DNA of 64,000 nucleotides, from contig OX031071.1 in assembly GCA_943736015.1 (NCBI GenBank), forward strand, positions 31,342,619 through 31,406,618, in the 5' to 3' direction. A model generated the notes under the pieces. It was not told the origin of the DNA and searched no databases. It worked only from the letters and a program-made list of their open reading frames with translations. Below, piece by piece: positions 41,337 to 51,649 of the stretch (position 1 is its first letter; each line of letters opens with the position of its first letter). The translations under genes and the position numbers were made by a program. This DNA comes from Tridacna crocea. Taxonomy: Eukaryota; Mollusca; Bivalvia; Cardiida; Cardiidae.

Positions 41337-42125
41337 TACCTTCAGTCTGAAGGTGTCTGCTCCGATGCTATTTTTGTGACTGGTCTTCGCTAACACCTTC
41401 AGTCCAGCCATTCATTCAAGCCTTCTGGAAAAAATACGATTTTACCCGCATCTTTTCGAACGGCTCTATGCGACAGAATTTCAAATGACAACTACTAAAA
41501 TGGGCATGGATTGTTCGATAAATGATTAATCTTTACAAAAAAACTGATGTTAGTTAATATCCAACTCTTACCTTTGTGCAAATCTGTACTTTTCAACGTA
41601 AATAATCGTTGACCTACTTCACCAGAAATCAAAACATGGTTATCTTTTCAATGCGCATGTCTCGGCAGAAATCGCAGTATCTCTGACACGCTACAGGATG
41701 GTTTAGTTGCGAATTTTGCTGTACATAAACGCACCTTGATCGAACTTGGCTGTATTGGGTTAGGGAACAAGACTGTACAAATTTCAAATTCCGTTGAGTG
41801 CGCATGCTTGACTAACGGAAGTCGCCGTGTTAGTTGTTTACAAATTATGCTGGATTTATTTACGTTGGGAAAAAGGTAAATTCCCATTGATTTAATTAGT
41901 ATTTTGCAGCATATTTTGTGTGCTCTTAAAGATTAATCATTTATCTAACGATCCATACCCATTTTATTAGCTGTCATTGGAAATTTTGTCGCATTGAGAC
42001 GTTCGAAAAGATGCGGGTAAAATCGTATTTTTTCCATACGGGTTTAATGAATGGCTGGACTGAAGGTGTTAGCGAAGACCAGTCACAAAAATAGCATCGG
42101 AGCAGACACCTTCAGACTGAAGGTA
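41337..42125. mobile_element. Mutator-like foldback with ~205-bp inverted ends
   Basis: Ends TACCTTCAGTCTGAAGGTGT run inward about 205 bp with few mismatches, flanked by AGTCTATTT at 41328-41336 and 42126-42134. Interior has no ORF of note. It begins 44 bp after the TRIM-like stop. Confidence 0.88.
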
Positions 42126-42161
42126 AGTCTATTTAACCTTGTACCACACTGTTTTGTGTTT

Positions 42162-42321
42162 TTAACCCTTTACTACACCATCTTGACTTTGAATGACCCT
42201 GAAGAAGAATTGTTTGGGAAACATTGTGGAAAAAGAAGAAAATGCTGGTAACCAGCATTTTCTTCTTTTCCCACAATGTTTTCTACAATATCAAAGACAC
42301 AATTTATCATTTGAACTTTGT
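42162..42321 (+). mobile_element. Family A MITE, left part
   Basis: TTAACCCTTTACTACACCAT and palindrome with paired change (GAAGAAAATG / CATTTTCTTC); right end lost. Confidence 0.8.
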
Positions 42322-42520
42322 TTAACTCTTTACCACACAATCCCGACTTTTCACTATCCTAAGAGAGAAAGATTTTGAAAACACTGTGGGAAAGGGAGAA
42401 AATGTTCTAACTAGCAATATCTTCTTCTCTCGCAATATTTTATCTCCATTCAATGAAAAATTTTGTGATTTGAGCAACATTTAATAGGAGAAATTGTAAA
42501 AATACTAGATTTGTTCAAGT
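42322..42520 (+). mobile_element. Family A MITE, decayed copy
   Basis: TTAACTCTTTACCACACAAT, weak palindrome, no clear right end. Confidence 0.7.
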
Positions 42521-42529
42521 TCCTGTAGT

Positions 42530-42615
42530 GTCCTGTGTGGCATAGTGGTAAAGTGCAGGACTTGTGACCTGGAAGTCCCAGGTTCGAGCCTTGCTGTCTC
42601 CATTTTTTTTTTTTT
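42530..42615 (+). repeat. tRNA-derived SINE head with T-run
   Basis: A-box TGGCATAGTGGTAAAGTGC, B-box GGTTCGAGCC, then a 15-T tract. It lacks a proper acceptor stem, so it is not called as a tRNA. Confidence 0.65.
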
Positions 42616-42744
42616 TACAGGAGTGTCCTCAACTCCCATCAATGTTTATGTATTACTGTACATTGTTTAGATCAAGATCAGGCTGCACAGAACATAAAGT
42701 TTGATCCTAGATATAAATAGTTGTATAAAATAGAAATGTTTTGT

Positions 42745-42810
42745 CTGTTAATCAACTACAGTAGAAAACAACATATACTGTTGACATGTTGTATGGATAT
42801 ATCTATTTTC
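42745..42810 (+). pseudogene. Duplicated scrap of the TRIM-like gene's 3' end
   Basis: The stretch resembles 41277-41338, the last codons, stop and start of the 3' UTR of the TRIM-like gene (shared ATCAACTACAGTAGAAAACA). No further coding homology precedes it, so it is a remnant of a tandem copy or of a local duplication. Confidence 0.6.
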
Positions 42811-42846
42811 ATCATCAGTTGTTAACTGTAGTAGTAGCAGGGACAT

Positions 42847-43081
42847 TTAACCCTTTACTACACATTCCTGAATTTTAACGACCCTGAGAAATAAGTCTAT
42901 TGCAAACATTGTGGAAAAAAGGAGAAAATGCTGGTAACAAGCTTTTTTTCCTTTTATTTTCCCACAAAGTTTTCTGACCGATTAAAGAACATGTGTGTCA
43001 TTTGGGCCACTATGAATGTGTTGTCTGCAAATGCTTTCAATTTGGACAGGTCTAAAATGTTGTTGTGTTGTAAATGGTTAA
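42847..43081 (+). mobile_element. TTAA MITE family A, full copy
   Basis: TTAACCCTTTACTACACATT to GTTGTGTTGTAAATGGTTAA. Confidence 0.85.
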
Positions 43082-43295
43082 CCCTTTGCTTTATAATTTG
43101 GAATTTTAATAGAATTGAAAGAGACCGCTTTTAATTGTCTGTTTTTGTATTAGCCGTCATTTGTTTAACCAAATCTAACACATTGAAGGCCTCTGTTTGT
43201 TCCACAACAGATCACTTTTGAAAACAATGTAGTGAAAGCAAACATTTATTTAATTGTACTTAATTATTCATTCTAAGACAATTTACTGTATATCC

Positions 43296-43382
43296 TTACC
43301 AAGCATTCCCTAGTTATTATCATGCTGTTAAGGAAAATAGAAACCATTGCGGGAAAAAAGGAAAATTATGGTAACCAACATT
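43296..43382 (+). mobile_element. Family A MITE left half interrupted by E2
   Basis: TTACCAAGCATTCCCTAG and the first palindrome arm, broken at ACCAACAT. A scrap TGGTAAAGGTTTG after E2 may be its right end. Confidence 0.65.
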
Positions 43383-44650
43383 TTTAGCTCTACTGGCTCT
43401 CAGCCAGCAGAGCTTATGTCATGGGTCGGTTTCCGTCGTCCGTCCGTTAGCAATTTCTTGTGTGTGCAACTCCTCCTACAGTTTCCATCGGAATCATTTG
43501 AAACTTGCCACAATGAATCTCCATGATGCCTAGTTGTGCACCTGGGTCTTAGAATTTGGATCGCTGTTTGCGTTCTAAAATTACCTGCCCCTGATTTCTG
43601 GAATAACCAACTTTTCACTTTGAATTTTTGTTCAGGCTATAACTTCCATACTATGAAAGGTATCAACTTGAAACTGCATACACTGATAGAACACATTATG
43701 GAGAAGTGCAGTGCACATGAACCATAACACTGCCACCGTTATTTTTTGAGTTACTGCCCTTTGTTAATTTTCTGTTTGAATTTTTGTCCAGGCCATAACT
43801 TCTAGAATATAAAAGCAATCAACTTGGAACTTCATACACCAAAAGAACTCATGATGGAGAAGTGCATTGCACATGAACCATAACTCTGCCCTTATATTGT
43901 TGAGTTATTGTCCTTTGTTAATTTTCACTTTGAATTTTTGTCCAGGCCATAACTTCCAAACTATAAAAGGTATCAACTTGAAACTACATACACTGATAGA
44001 ACACATTATGGAGGAGTGCAGTGCACATGAACCATAACTTTGCCACCGTTAGTTTTTGAGTTACTGCCCTTTGATAATTTTCAGTTTGAATATTTTCCAG
44101 GCCATAACTTCTAAACTATTAAAGCTATTGATTTGGAACTTCATACACTGATAGAACTCATTATGGACAAGTGCATTGCACATGAACCATAACTCTGCCA
44201 CTTTTATTTTTTGAGTTATTGCCCTTAATTAATTTCCAGTTTTAATTATTTGTGAAGACCATAACTTCCAAACTTCAAAATCCAGCATCTTGAAACTTCA
44301 AAGACTAATAGAACACATTATGAAGAAGTGCATTGCACAAGAACCATAACTCTGCCATCCTTCCTTCTGAGTTATTGCCATTTCCACTTTGAATTTTCGT
44401 CTGGGCCATAATTTCTAAAATATAAAAGATATGATCTGGGACCTTCAAAGACAGATAGAACACCTTGTGGATAAGAGCAATTCACAAAATTTGTAACTTT
44501 GCCACCCTTATTTTTTTAGTTATTGCCCTTTAATATTTTTCACATATCATGGAGAATAACTACTCTTCATTTATGGCCTATCCATCAGTGCAACTCATTT
44601 CACTGACAAGCCCCTTCGGGCGTATATGCGCCGCTCTGCGAAGCTCTTGT
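43383..44650 (+). mobile_element. Element E2: tandem-core element, ~156-bp units
   Basis: Head TTTAGCTCTACTGGCTCTCA folds with CAGCAGAGCT; GTCCGTCCG run at 43437; about six units (AATTTTTGTCCAGGCCATAA, starts near 43620, 43776, 43929, 44083, 44241, 44391); end with hairpin CTTCGGGCG ... CGCTCTGCGAAGCTCTTGT. Confidence 0.82.
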
Positions 44651-44842
44651 TAGTTCTGGTAAAGGTTTGTTGACCTACTCGTGACCTAGTACAAAGAGGG
44701 ACAGGGCTTTACTGTTGTGATAAGGCATTTTGTTATCCAATCAAACTAATCCTGCAACTTCAATAAAACAATTGCCACAATGCATATTTTTTCTGTATTT
44801 TGATGTTTCCCCAGCCAAAATGGTTTGTAACAAGACCCCCTT

Positions 44843-45066
44843 TAACTATAACCAGAAGACAAAATTTTTATTACTGGTCATAATTGAAAGATGTCGCAGA
44901 CAACATAATAAATCTTCAAATTAGTAAAACTTTTATCAAAAAGGGTAGATATTATTGTGTAAAACAAAGAAAATGTAGGTTACTATTATTTTCTTCTTTT
45001 CTCACAATGTTTTTCATAGCTTTTTTTCTTTAGTGACCTAAAATGCAGGAATGAATGGTAATTGTT
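44843..45066 (-). mobile_element. Family A MITE, degenerate reverse copy
   Basis: AACCAGAAGACAAAATTT to GGAATGAATGGTAATTGTTAA; palindrome partly kept. Confidence 0.65.
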
Positions 45067-45089
45067 AAAAACTACTCTTCACCTTTACA

Positions 45090-45740
45090 GAAAAATCAGG
45101 CCTGTGGAGCGATACAGGCGCTCAAGCGCCTCTAGTTTTTTGTACTTTGTGATTGTGTAGTGTTTGGTGTTCAGCGTGTGTCATGCGACATGCGTGTTTC
45201 GTCATCAACTTTTACTTTGTGTACGTTCTAGAGACCACATCTTCTTTCTATACCTATGAAACTTTGTCAGAATGTGAGTCTTGATTATATCTTGGACGAA
45301 TTTGAAAATGGGTTATGTTTGGTGAAAAACTAGGGCACTATGTCAAAATCTTGAAAGAACCTTGTGTATGCTCTAGAAGCCACATTTTTAGTCCAAAACT
45401 TTTAACCCTTTACAACACAATTCCAACTTTTAATGACCCTGAGAAAAAATTTTATAAAAACATTGTGGAAAAAGAAAAATAATGCTGGTCACTTGCATTT
45501 TATCCTTTTCCGACAATGTTTTCTACCCTTCCCTTAATAAATTTCAATTTTTTAGCAATTATTGAGTTGTCTGTAAATGCTTTTAATTTGGACTAGTCTA
45601 AAGTTTTATCCTTTGGTAAAGAATTAAAGAGGGTCAGAATGTCTTCATGATATCTAGGATGAGCTGGAAAACGGGTCATGTTAGGTGTTCTTTACATGTT
45701 TTACAGGTTGTTCTTTTACAAACGAACTGAATGTCTTCAT
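45090..45740 (+). repeat. Fragment of tandem-core element (E10 type) with MITE insertion
   Basis: Phrases such as TCTAGAGACCACATCTTCTT and AGAAACTTTGTCAGAATG-like units resemble 62980-63700. Interrupted by the MITE at 45402. Confidence 0.55.
45402..45627 (+). mobile_element. TTAA MITE family A, full copy
   Basis: TTAACCCTTTACAACACAAT to CCTTTGGTAAAGAATTAA. Confidence 0.9.
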
Positions 45741-46210
45741 TGACTGACGCAACCAGAGCAAAAGCGTGCAGCGCATGAAAGTCCCTGATCAGCCTTAATA
45801 TATCACGTTACCCAATGGAAAATTAAATACAGTATCTGTTATACGGATCACATGAATTGTGTATTGTATAAGTTTGTTGTTGTATGCAGTGTAGTATGTA
45901 AATTTTGAATAGCTGTAAATAGTATATGTTGAATTTGTTCTTCACCAAACCTTATTATTGTAATCACCATTATCATTAATTGTGTTTTTCTTTGATTATC
46001 TAAATGTTTATTTTTAAATCTATTCTAGTTCAGAATGCACTTTATTTATACATTGTCTTTGATTATTTATTTGTTAAAAAAATCTGTGTACTTTGTCAAC
46101 TTTTAACATGTCACCCACGACAACAGCTCACCTTTGCAGTAAGTGTGGACATAGATCAGCTAACGCATTTGCATTGCCAGAGCTTCGTCCCCACTTCCTG
46201 GGAGTTTATA
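45741..46210. other. Unannotated stretch
   Basis: AT-rich; nothing recognised. Confidence 0.4.
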
Positions 46211-46259
46211 AGAAGCATGGATTTGAGGAGACATTATTCGTTATGATCGATTTCTCGTT

Positions 46260-47160
46260 TAACTCATTATCTGGTGTGAATTTTGATGAAACTTCACAGA
46301 AATGATCCTGGCATAGTTGTCTTCAGAATTTCTTGAATGTGATTCCTTCAAAACCTGTGGCTGTCATGGCATCACAGCTGAAAAAAAAAAAATGAAAATC
46401 TTGGAAGCTCTTCAGGTTTGAAAACATAAGGCTTTGGACAACTAAATTTGGCATGTAGCTTTATATGGTAGACCTCTTCCAAGTTCATTCAATTATTGGC
46501 CCTGGGATCAAAACTGATCCAGTCCCCGGGACACCCTGGGGGCTTATACAGAAAAAAACTTTAAAATATTTCTGGTATCTAGCCATAAGGCGCTGGGTTA
46601 CCAAATTTGGCTTGTAGCTTTATTTAATAAATACTGCCCAAATTATTGCCCTGGGGTCAAATTTAGCCCCACTCTGGGGGATCAGAAGTTTTATATGGGT
46701 TCTCGTATCTAGCCATCAGGCCTGGGGATACCATACTTGGCATATAGCTTTATGTAGTGAATGTCTACCAAAGGGGCTCAATTTATAGCCTTTAGGTCTA
46801 ATTTGGCCCAGTCCCAGCGGTCACAAGTTTTACATGGGTTTGTGCAGGAAACACTTGAAAAATCCAATTGTATTTGCATGAAGCCTAGGGCTACCAAATT
46901 TTGCATGTAGCTTTGTCTGGTGGACATCTACCAGGAGGACTCAGATTATGGCCATGGGGTCAAGTTTGTTCATACACCGGGTTCTCAAGTTTTACAATGG
47001 CATTCATTGCGAAAACTTTATAAATCTTCACCTCGCTAGCCATAAGGCCTTCGACTACCAAAATTAGCCGTGATCAGGACCCTTATGTTTTACAGGGTCT
47101 TTTATTGTGGAAGATTTAAAAATCTTTAAGTTTATAACCACACATTTGAGACGTGTATTG
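46260..47160 (+). mobile_element. Element E3: tandem-core element fragment (E5 type)
   Basis: GATGAAACTTCACAGAAATGATCC-type leader, then ~150-bp degenerate units with TTGGCATGTAGCTTTAT. Typical head and 3' hairpin are not in place. Confidence 0.65.
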
Positions 47161-47235
47161 TTTGGGCTGAATGAATCCTATCTATTTTTCCCATCTTACC
47201 AGGTTCAGTGTGTTGAAAAATGGCAATAGTGTTGA

Positions 47236-47275
47236 AAACAAGAGGACCGTGATAGCCCTGTATCGCTCCACTACT
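47236..47275 (-). repeat. Isolated 3' terminal hairpin of the tandem-core elements
   Basis: ACAAGAGGACCGTGATAG then CCCTGTATCGCTCC, the inverse of the usual end. Beside it a 29-bp direct duplication (TTCATCAAACATTCCGAATA). Confidence 0.7.
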
Positions 47276-47626
47276 TATTCATTCAACGTGGACCGTAATG
47301 ATTATGAGGTAATAAACAATGTTCATCAAACATTCCGAATAAAATCAGTGTTCATCAAACATTCCGAATAAAATCAGTTAATACAACTCTGAAATGAAAA
47401 TGAATGCAGATTTGGGACTAGAAATATGCCATAGTTAGAATAATTTATTTCAAATTTGTAAACTTGTTAAATTTGTAAAAGTTGTAGACTATTTTTGAAA
47501 AGTTTCTGTATATTGTGCAGATGCATCGTGGGAAAAGGAGAAATTGCTCATTATGAGTGATACCTGCCTTTCCTTAGATGTTTTCTAGGACAATAGATAC
47601 CGATACATCTTTGTGTTTAGCTTTAT

Positions 47627-48945
47627 TATGCCCCCCTTCAAAGAAGCCTGGATATATTGCTTTGCACTTGTCGGTCGGTCCGTCGGTCGGTCCGTAGACC
47701 ACATTTTTGTTTGGAGCATAACTCAAAAAGTATTTCAGGTATCATCTTGAAACTACATAGGTGGATAGATCTCATTAAGGAGAAATGCAGTGCACAAGTA
47801 CCATAACTCTGCCCATCATATTTTTGGAGTTATTGTCCTTTGTTGATTTTCATACTTAAGTTTTGTCCGGAACATAACTCTAAAAGTATTTCAGGTTTCA
47901 TTTTGTAACCTCGTAGGTGGATAGATCTCATTAAGGAGAAGTGCAGTGCACAAGTACCATAACTCTGCCCATCATATTTTTGGAGTTATTGCCCTTTGTT
48001 GATTTTCATACTTGATATTTTTCGGAGCATAACTCAAAAAGTGTTTCAGGTATCACCTTGAAACCTCATAGATGGATAGATCTCATTAACCCTTTCCCAA
48101 ACAATCCCTGGTTTTTACAGGTCAGGAATACAAGCCTTTTGAAATCACTGTGGGAAAAGGAGATTATCATGGTAACCAGCATTTTGTCCTTTTCCCACAA
48201 TGTTTTCTACCCTATCATATAGAAAAATCTTCTTTTTGGCATCTGTTAATTTGTCATCTGCAAATGCTTTGAATTTGGTCTGGTCCAAAATTTGCTGTTT
48301 TGGAAAGGGTTAAGAAGTGCAGTGCACAAGAATCATAACTTTGCCCATCATATTTATTGAGTTATTGCCCTTTGTTGATTTTCATACATAATTTTTGTCC
48401 GGAGCATAACTCTAAAGGTGTTTCAGGTATCACCTTGAAACCTCATAGGTGGATAGATCTCATTAAGGAGAAGTGCAGTTCACAAGTACCATAACTCTGC
48501 CCCTCTTATTTTTTGAGTTATTGCCCTTTGTTGATTTTCATACTTAATTTTTGTCCGGGGCATAACTCAAAAGGTTTTTCAGGTATTATCTTGAAACTTT
48601 ATATGTGGATAGATCTTATTCAGGAGAAGTGGATTGCACAAGAACCATAACTCTGCCCAATATATTTTAGCAGTTATTGCCTTTTGTTGATTTTCGTATT
48701 TAATTTTTTTCCGGAGCATAACTCTAGAAGTATGTGAAGTACAATCATGAAACCTTATAAGTTGATAGTTCACATAAATGGGAAGTGCAGTGCCCAAGAA
48801 TTGTTAATTTATCATTAATGTTTTTTGAGTAATTACCCTTTGTTCGTTTTTACACTTTGAACTTAACAGTTTATAATCACATGTTATATTTAGAATTGGA
48901 TGCCATTAGGGGGGCATACATATTTTACAAACATCTCTTTTTTCC
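47627..48945 (+). mobile_element. Element E4: tandem-core element, ~156-bp units, MITE inside
   Basis: Head TTATGCCCCCCTTCAAAG, GGTCGGTCCGTCGGTCGGTC run, about six units (TTATTGCCCTTTGTTGATTT), tail TTAGGGGGGCATACAT. The ends CCCCCC/GGGGGG pair. Family A MITE at 48086-48313. Confidence 0.8.
48086..48313 (+). mobile_element. TTAA MITE family A inside E4
   Basis: Perfect TTAA at both ends. Sister units of E4 have one TTAA at the same place (47775, 47931, 48463). Confidence 0.95.
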
Positions 48946-49089
48946 TTGGATTGGATACAAGGTGGCCAGCTGGAGACCATTTTGAAATTACAATAATCAG
49001 GGTCATCTGATCCCAGCAACAGGTTTAAAGTCACAGTTTCTGGAAATAGGGCATTCGGGGGGGGGGGGGCATTGCTCTCATTCCGACAG

Positions 49090-49375
49090 CTTTTGTTTAT
49101 TTGTTGATTTAAAATAAATATAAAAAAAAGAGTGAAAATTGTTGCAGATGAATTAGATTAGGATTGTAAAAAGGGAAAAGGTCTTAACACCTGTGCCACA
49201 CAATTCCGACTTTCAACAAGTCTTTCAAAAACATTGTGAGAAAAAGAGAAAATTCTGATAAACAGCTGGTCTTTATCTTTTTGTTGATTTAATATAAATT
49301 TAAAAAAGAAGTGTGAAAAATTGTTTCAGATGAGTAAGATGAGGACTGTAAAAGGAAAAAGGGCTTAAACTTATG
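49090..49375. repeat. Two direct ~110-bp copies with MITE left-end pieces
   Basis: TTTGTTGATTTAAAATAAAT and GATGAGTAAGATGAGGACTG-like blocks repeated about 185 bp apart; each is followed by a family A left end. Confidence 0.65.
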
Positions 49376-49567
49376 CCACACATTACCGACTTTCAACAGC
49401 TCTTTCGAGAACATTGTGAGAAAAAGAGAAAATGCTGATCTCCTTTTTTTCACAATCTTTCCTACTGAAGCAAGCGAAGAAAATGTGTTTCATTTTAGCC
49501 ACAGGAATTTTTAACTGCAAATGTTTTCAATTTGTATGAGTCTAAAGTTTTGTCATGTGGAAAAAAT
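49371..49567 (+). mobile_element. Family A MITE, decayed copy
   Basis: TTATGCCACACATTACCGAC left end, shortened palindrome, TTTTGTCATGTGG right end. Confidence 0.7.
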
Positions 49568-49738
49568 GGTCATCAAATCATGTGTGTATATACATATACA
49601 TGTATGTGTTATCTGTAAATGATAGCCACACCCATTTACCTCCTCTTGTTTTTTCTTGTGGAACAAAAGAGAAATAAGAGGAGACGTTTATTTGTATAGC
49701 TATATAGCCACATAGTTACTAGAAAGAGTAGATATCAT

Positions 49739-49965
49739 TTAATTCATTACCAAATGGCATAATTTTCGGTACATCCAAATCGAAAGCATTTGCAGACGAC
49801 AAAATGAAAGTACTGAAACTTTGAAATTTGTTTTGTGAAGGGTAGAAAAAATTTAGAAAAAGGAGAAAATGCTGGTTATCAGCATTTTGTCCTTTTCTCA
49901 CAAAGTTTTCTAGATGCTTCTTTTTTAGGGTCGTCAAAAGTAGGATTTGTGTGGTAATGGGTTAA
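49739..49965 (-). mobile_element. TTAA MITE family A, full reverse copy
   Basis: TTAATTCATTACCAAATGGC to TGTGTGGTAATGGGTTAA. Confidence 0.9.
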
Positions 49966-50018
49966 ATGTAATGATAGTGATAGTGTCTGTCAAGGAAAAA
50001 CAATTGAAAACGACATTT

Positions 50019-51275
50019 TTTAGCTCTATGTCATAGCTCAGTGTCTGTCATGCTTCCAGCTGTCCGTGAGTGCGTCCGTCCGCCCGTCCATTCATCCGTC
50101 CGTATGTTACAGTGTTAACTTTTATTTTAAACATCCTCCTCTCTGAAACTACCCATCCAATTTTGACGAAACTTCACAGAAATTATCCTGCCGTGGTCCT
50201 CTGTAGAATTCCTTGAAAAGATTAATTCCTTCAAAAACTCTTGTTTCCATGGCAACAAAACTGAAAAATATTAAGAATCTTTGAAAATCTTCTTGTCAGA
50301 ATCAATAAGGCATTTAGCTTTATCTAGTGAACTTCTACCAAGTTCCTTCAAATGATAGCCCCGGGGTCAAAATTGGTTCCATCCTGGGGGTCACAAGTTT
50401 CAAATGGGCTTACATAGGGAAAACTCCCTCTGGTACCTAGCCATAGGGCTTAGGGCCACCAAACGGCATGTACATGTATGTTTTTCAAGTCGGTATCTAC
50501 CAAGAATGCCCAAAGTAATAGCTCTGAACTCAAATTGTGCCTGGACCGGGGCGGGGGGTGTGTCACAATTTTTAGATGGGCTTATATAGGAAAAACTTTA
50601 AAAATCTTCTATTACGTAGTGCTCAATAAGGCCTAGAGCTACCAAATCTGGCATGTAGCTTTATCTAGCAGTTGAGATCAAATTTTGCCCCACCCCAGGA
50701 GGGCACAAGTTTTACATGGGCTTATATTGAGAAAACTTTAAAGAGCTCCTTGTACCTACCCATAAGTCCTAAGACTACCAAATTTTGCATGTAGCTTTAT
50801 CTGGTGGGCCCCCTATCAAGAGGGCCCAAATGAAAGTATTGGGGTCAACTTTGTCCCGACAGCAGGGGTCACAAGTTTTAAAATGTACATGTGGTGAAGA
50901 CTTTATAAATCCTCCTGTTACTAACCATAAAAAGACCTAGGGCTACTAAATTTAACTTTGTCTCATGGGTCTCATATTTCATAGGGCCTTTTATTGAGGA
51001 ACCTTTGAAGATCTTCTTGTTTATATCTGCACATTCTAGACCTGTATTATTTGGTATGGACCTTTATCCTGAGGACCTTTGGCAGGATTCAAGTAACTAT
51101 AGCTTTGTGGTAAAAAATGACTTTGCCTGGGGGTCATAACTGTCTCAAATGTTGTAGAAAAAATTCAGTATGTCATCAAATTTGAAACAAACTGGTCAAG
51201 AATTGTAATGTTTTGTTTGTAGTGTTATTACTAATTAGCCAGTGCAGCGATACAGGGCCATCATGACCCTCTTGT
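50019..51275 (+). mobile_element. Element E5: tandem-core element, ~160-bp units
   Basis: Head TTTAGCTCTATGTCATAGCT, GTCCGTCCGCCCGTCC run, degenerate units with CATGTAGCTTTATCTAG, end GCGATACAGGGCCATCATGA then CCCTCTTGT. Confidence 0.8.
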
Positions 51276-51394
51276 TATTTTACTAATATATATTTTTTTC
51301 AATAAAAATGTATATCTATAATTATATTAAACTAATAAGAAAAAATGTCTTAATGTCAACTTTGGAATTAATTGCAAAAAAATAAAGAAGCGCG

Positions 51395-51575
51395 TCAAAA
51401 GGGAGAAAATGCTGGTGGCCAGCTAATGCTGGTGGCCAGCATTTTCTCCTTTTTCCTTTATGTTTTCTACCTTGCAAATTCCCAAAATTCAGGCTACGTC
51501 TAACTTTTAATTTGTCTTCTGCAAATGTTTTCAGTGTGACCAAAGCTAAGATTTTGTCGTTATTTAAAGAGTTAA
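51395..51575 (+). mobile_element. Family A MITE, right part
   Basis: Palindrome with a duplicated tip (GCTGGTGGCCAGC twice) and right end TTGTCGTTATTTAAAGAGTTAA-like. Confidence 0.7.
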
Positions 51576-51649
51576 TTTAACAAAACAAATCAATATAATT
51601 ATATATTATCCATGTAAGATATTGATCTAATTACAGTTGCATTATCGTT

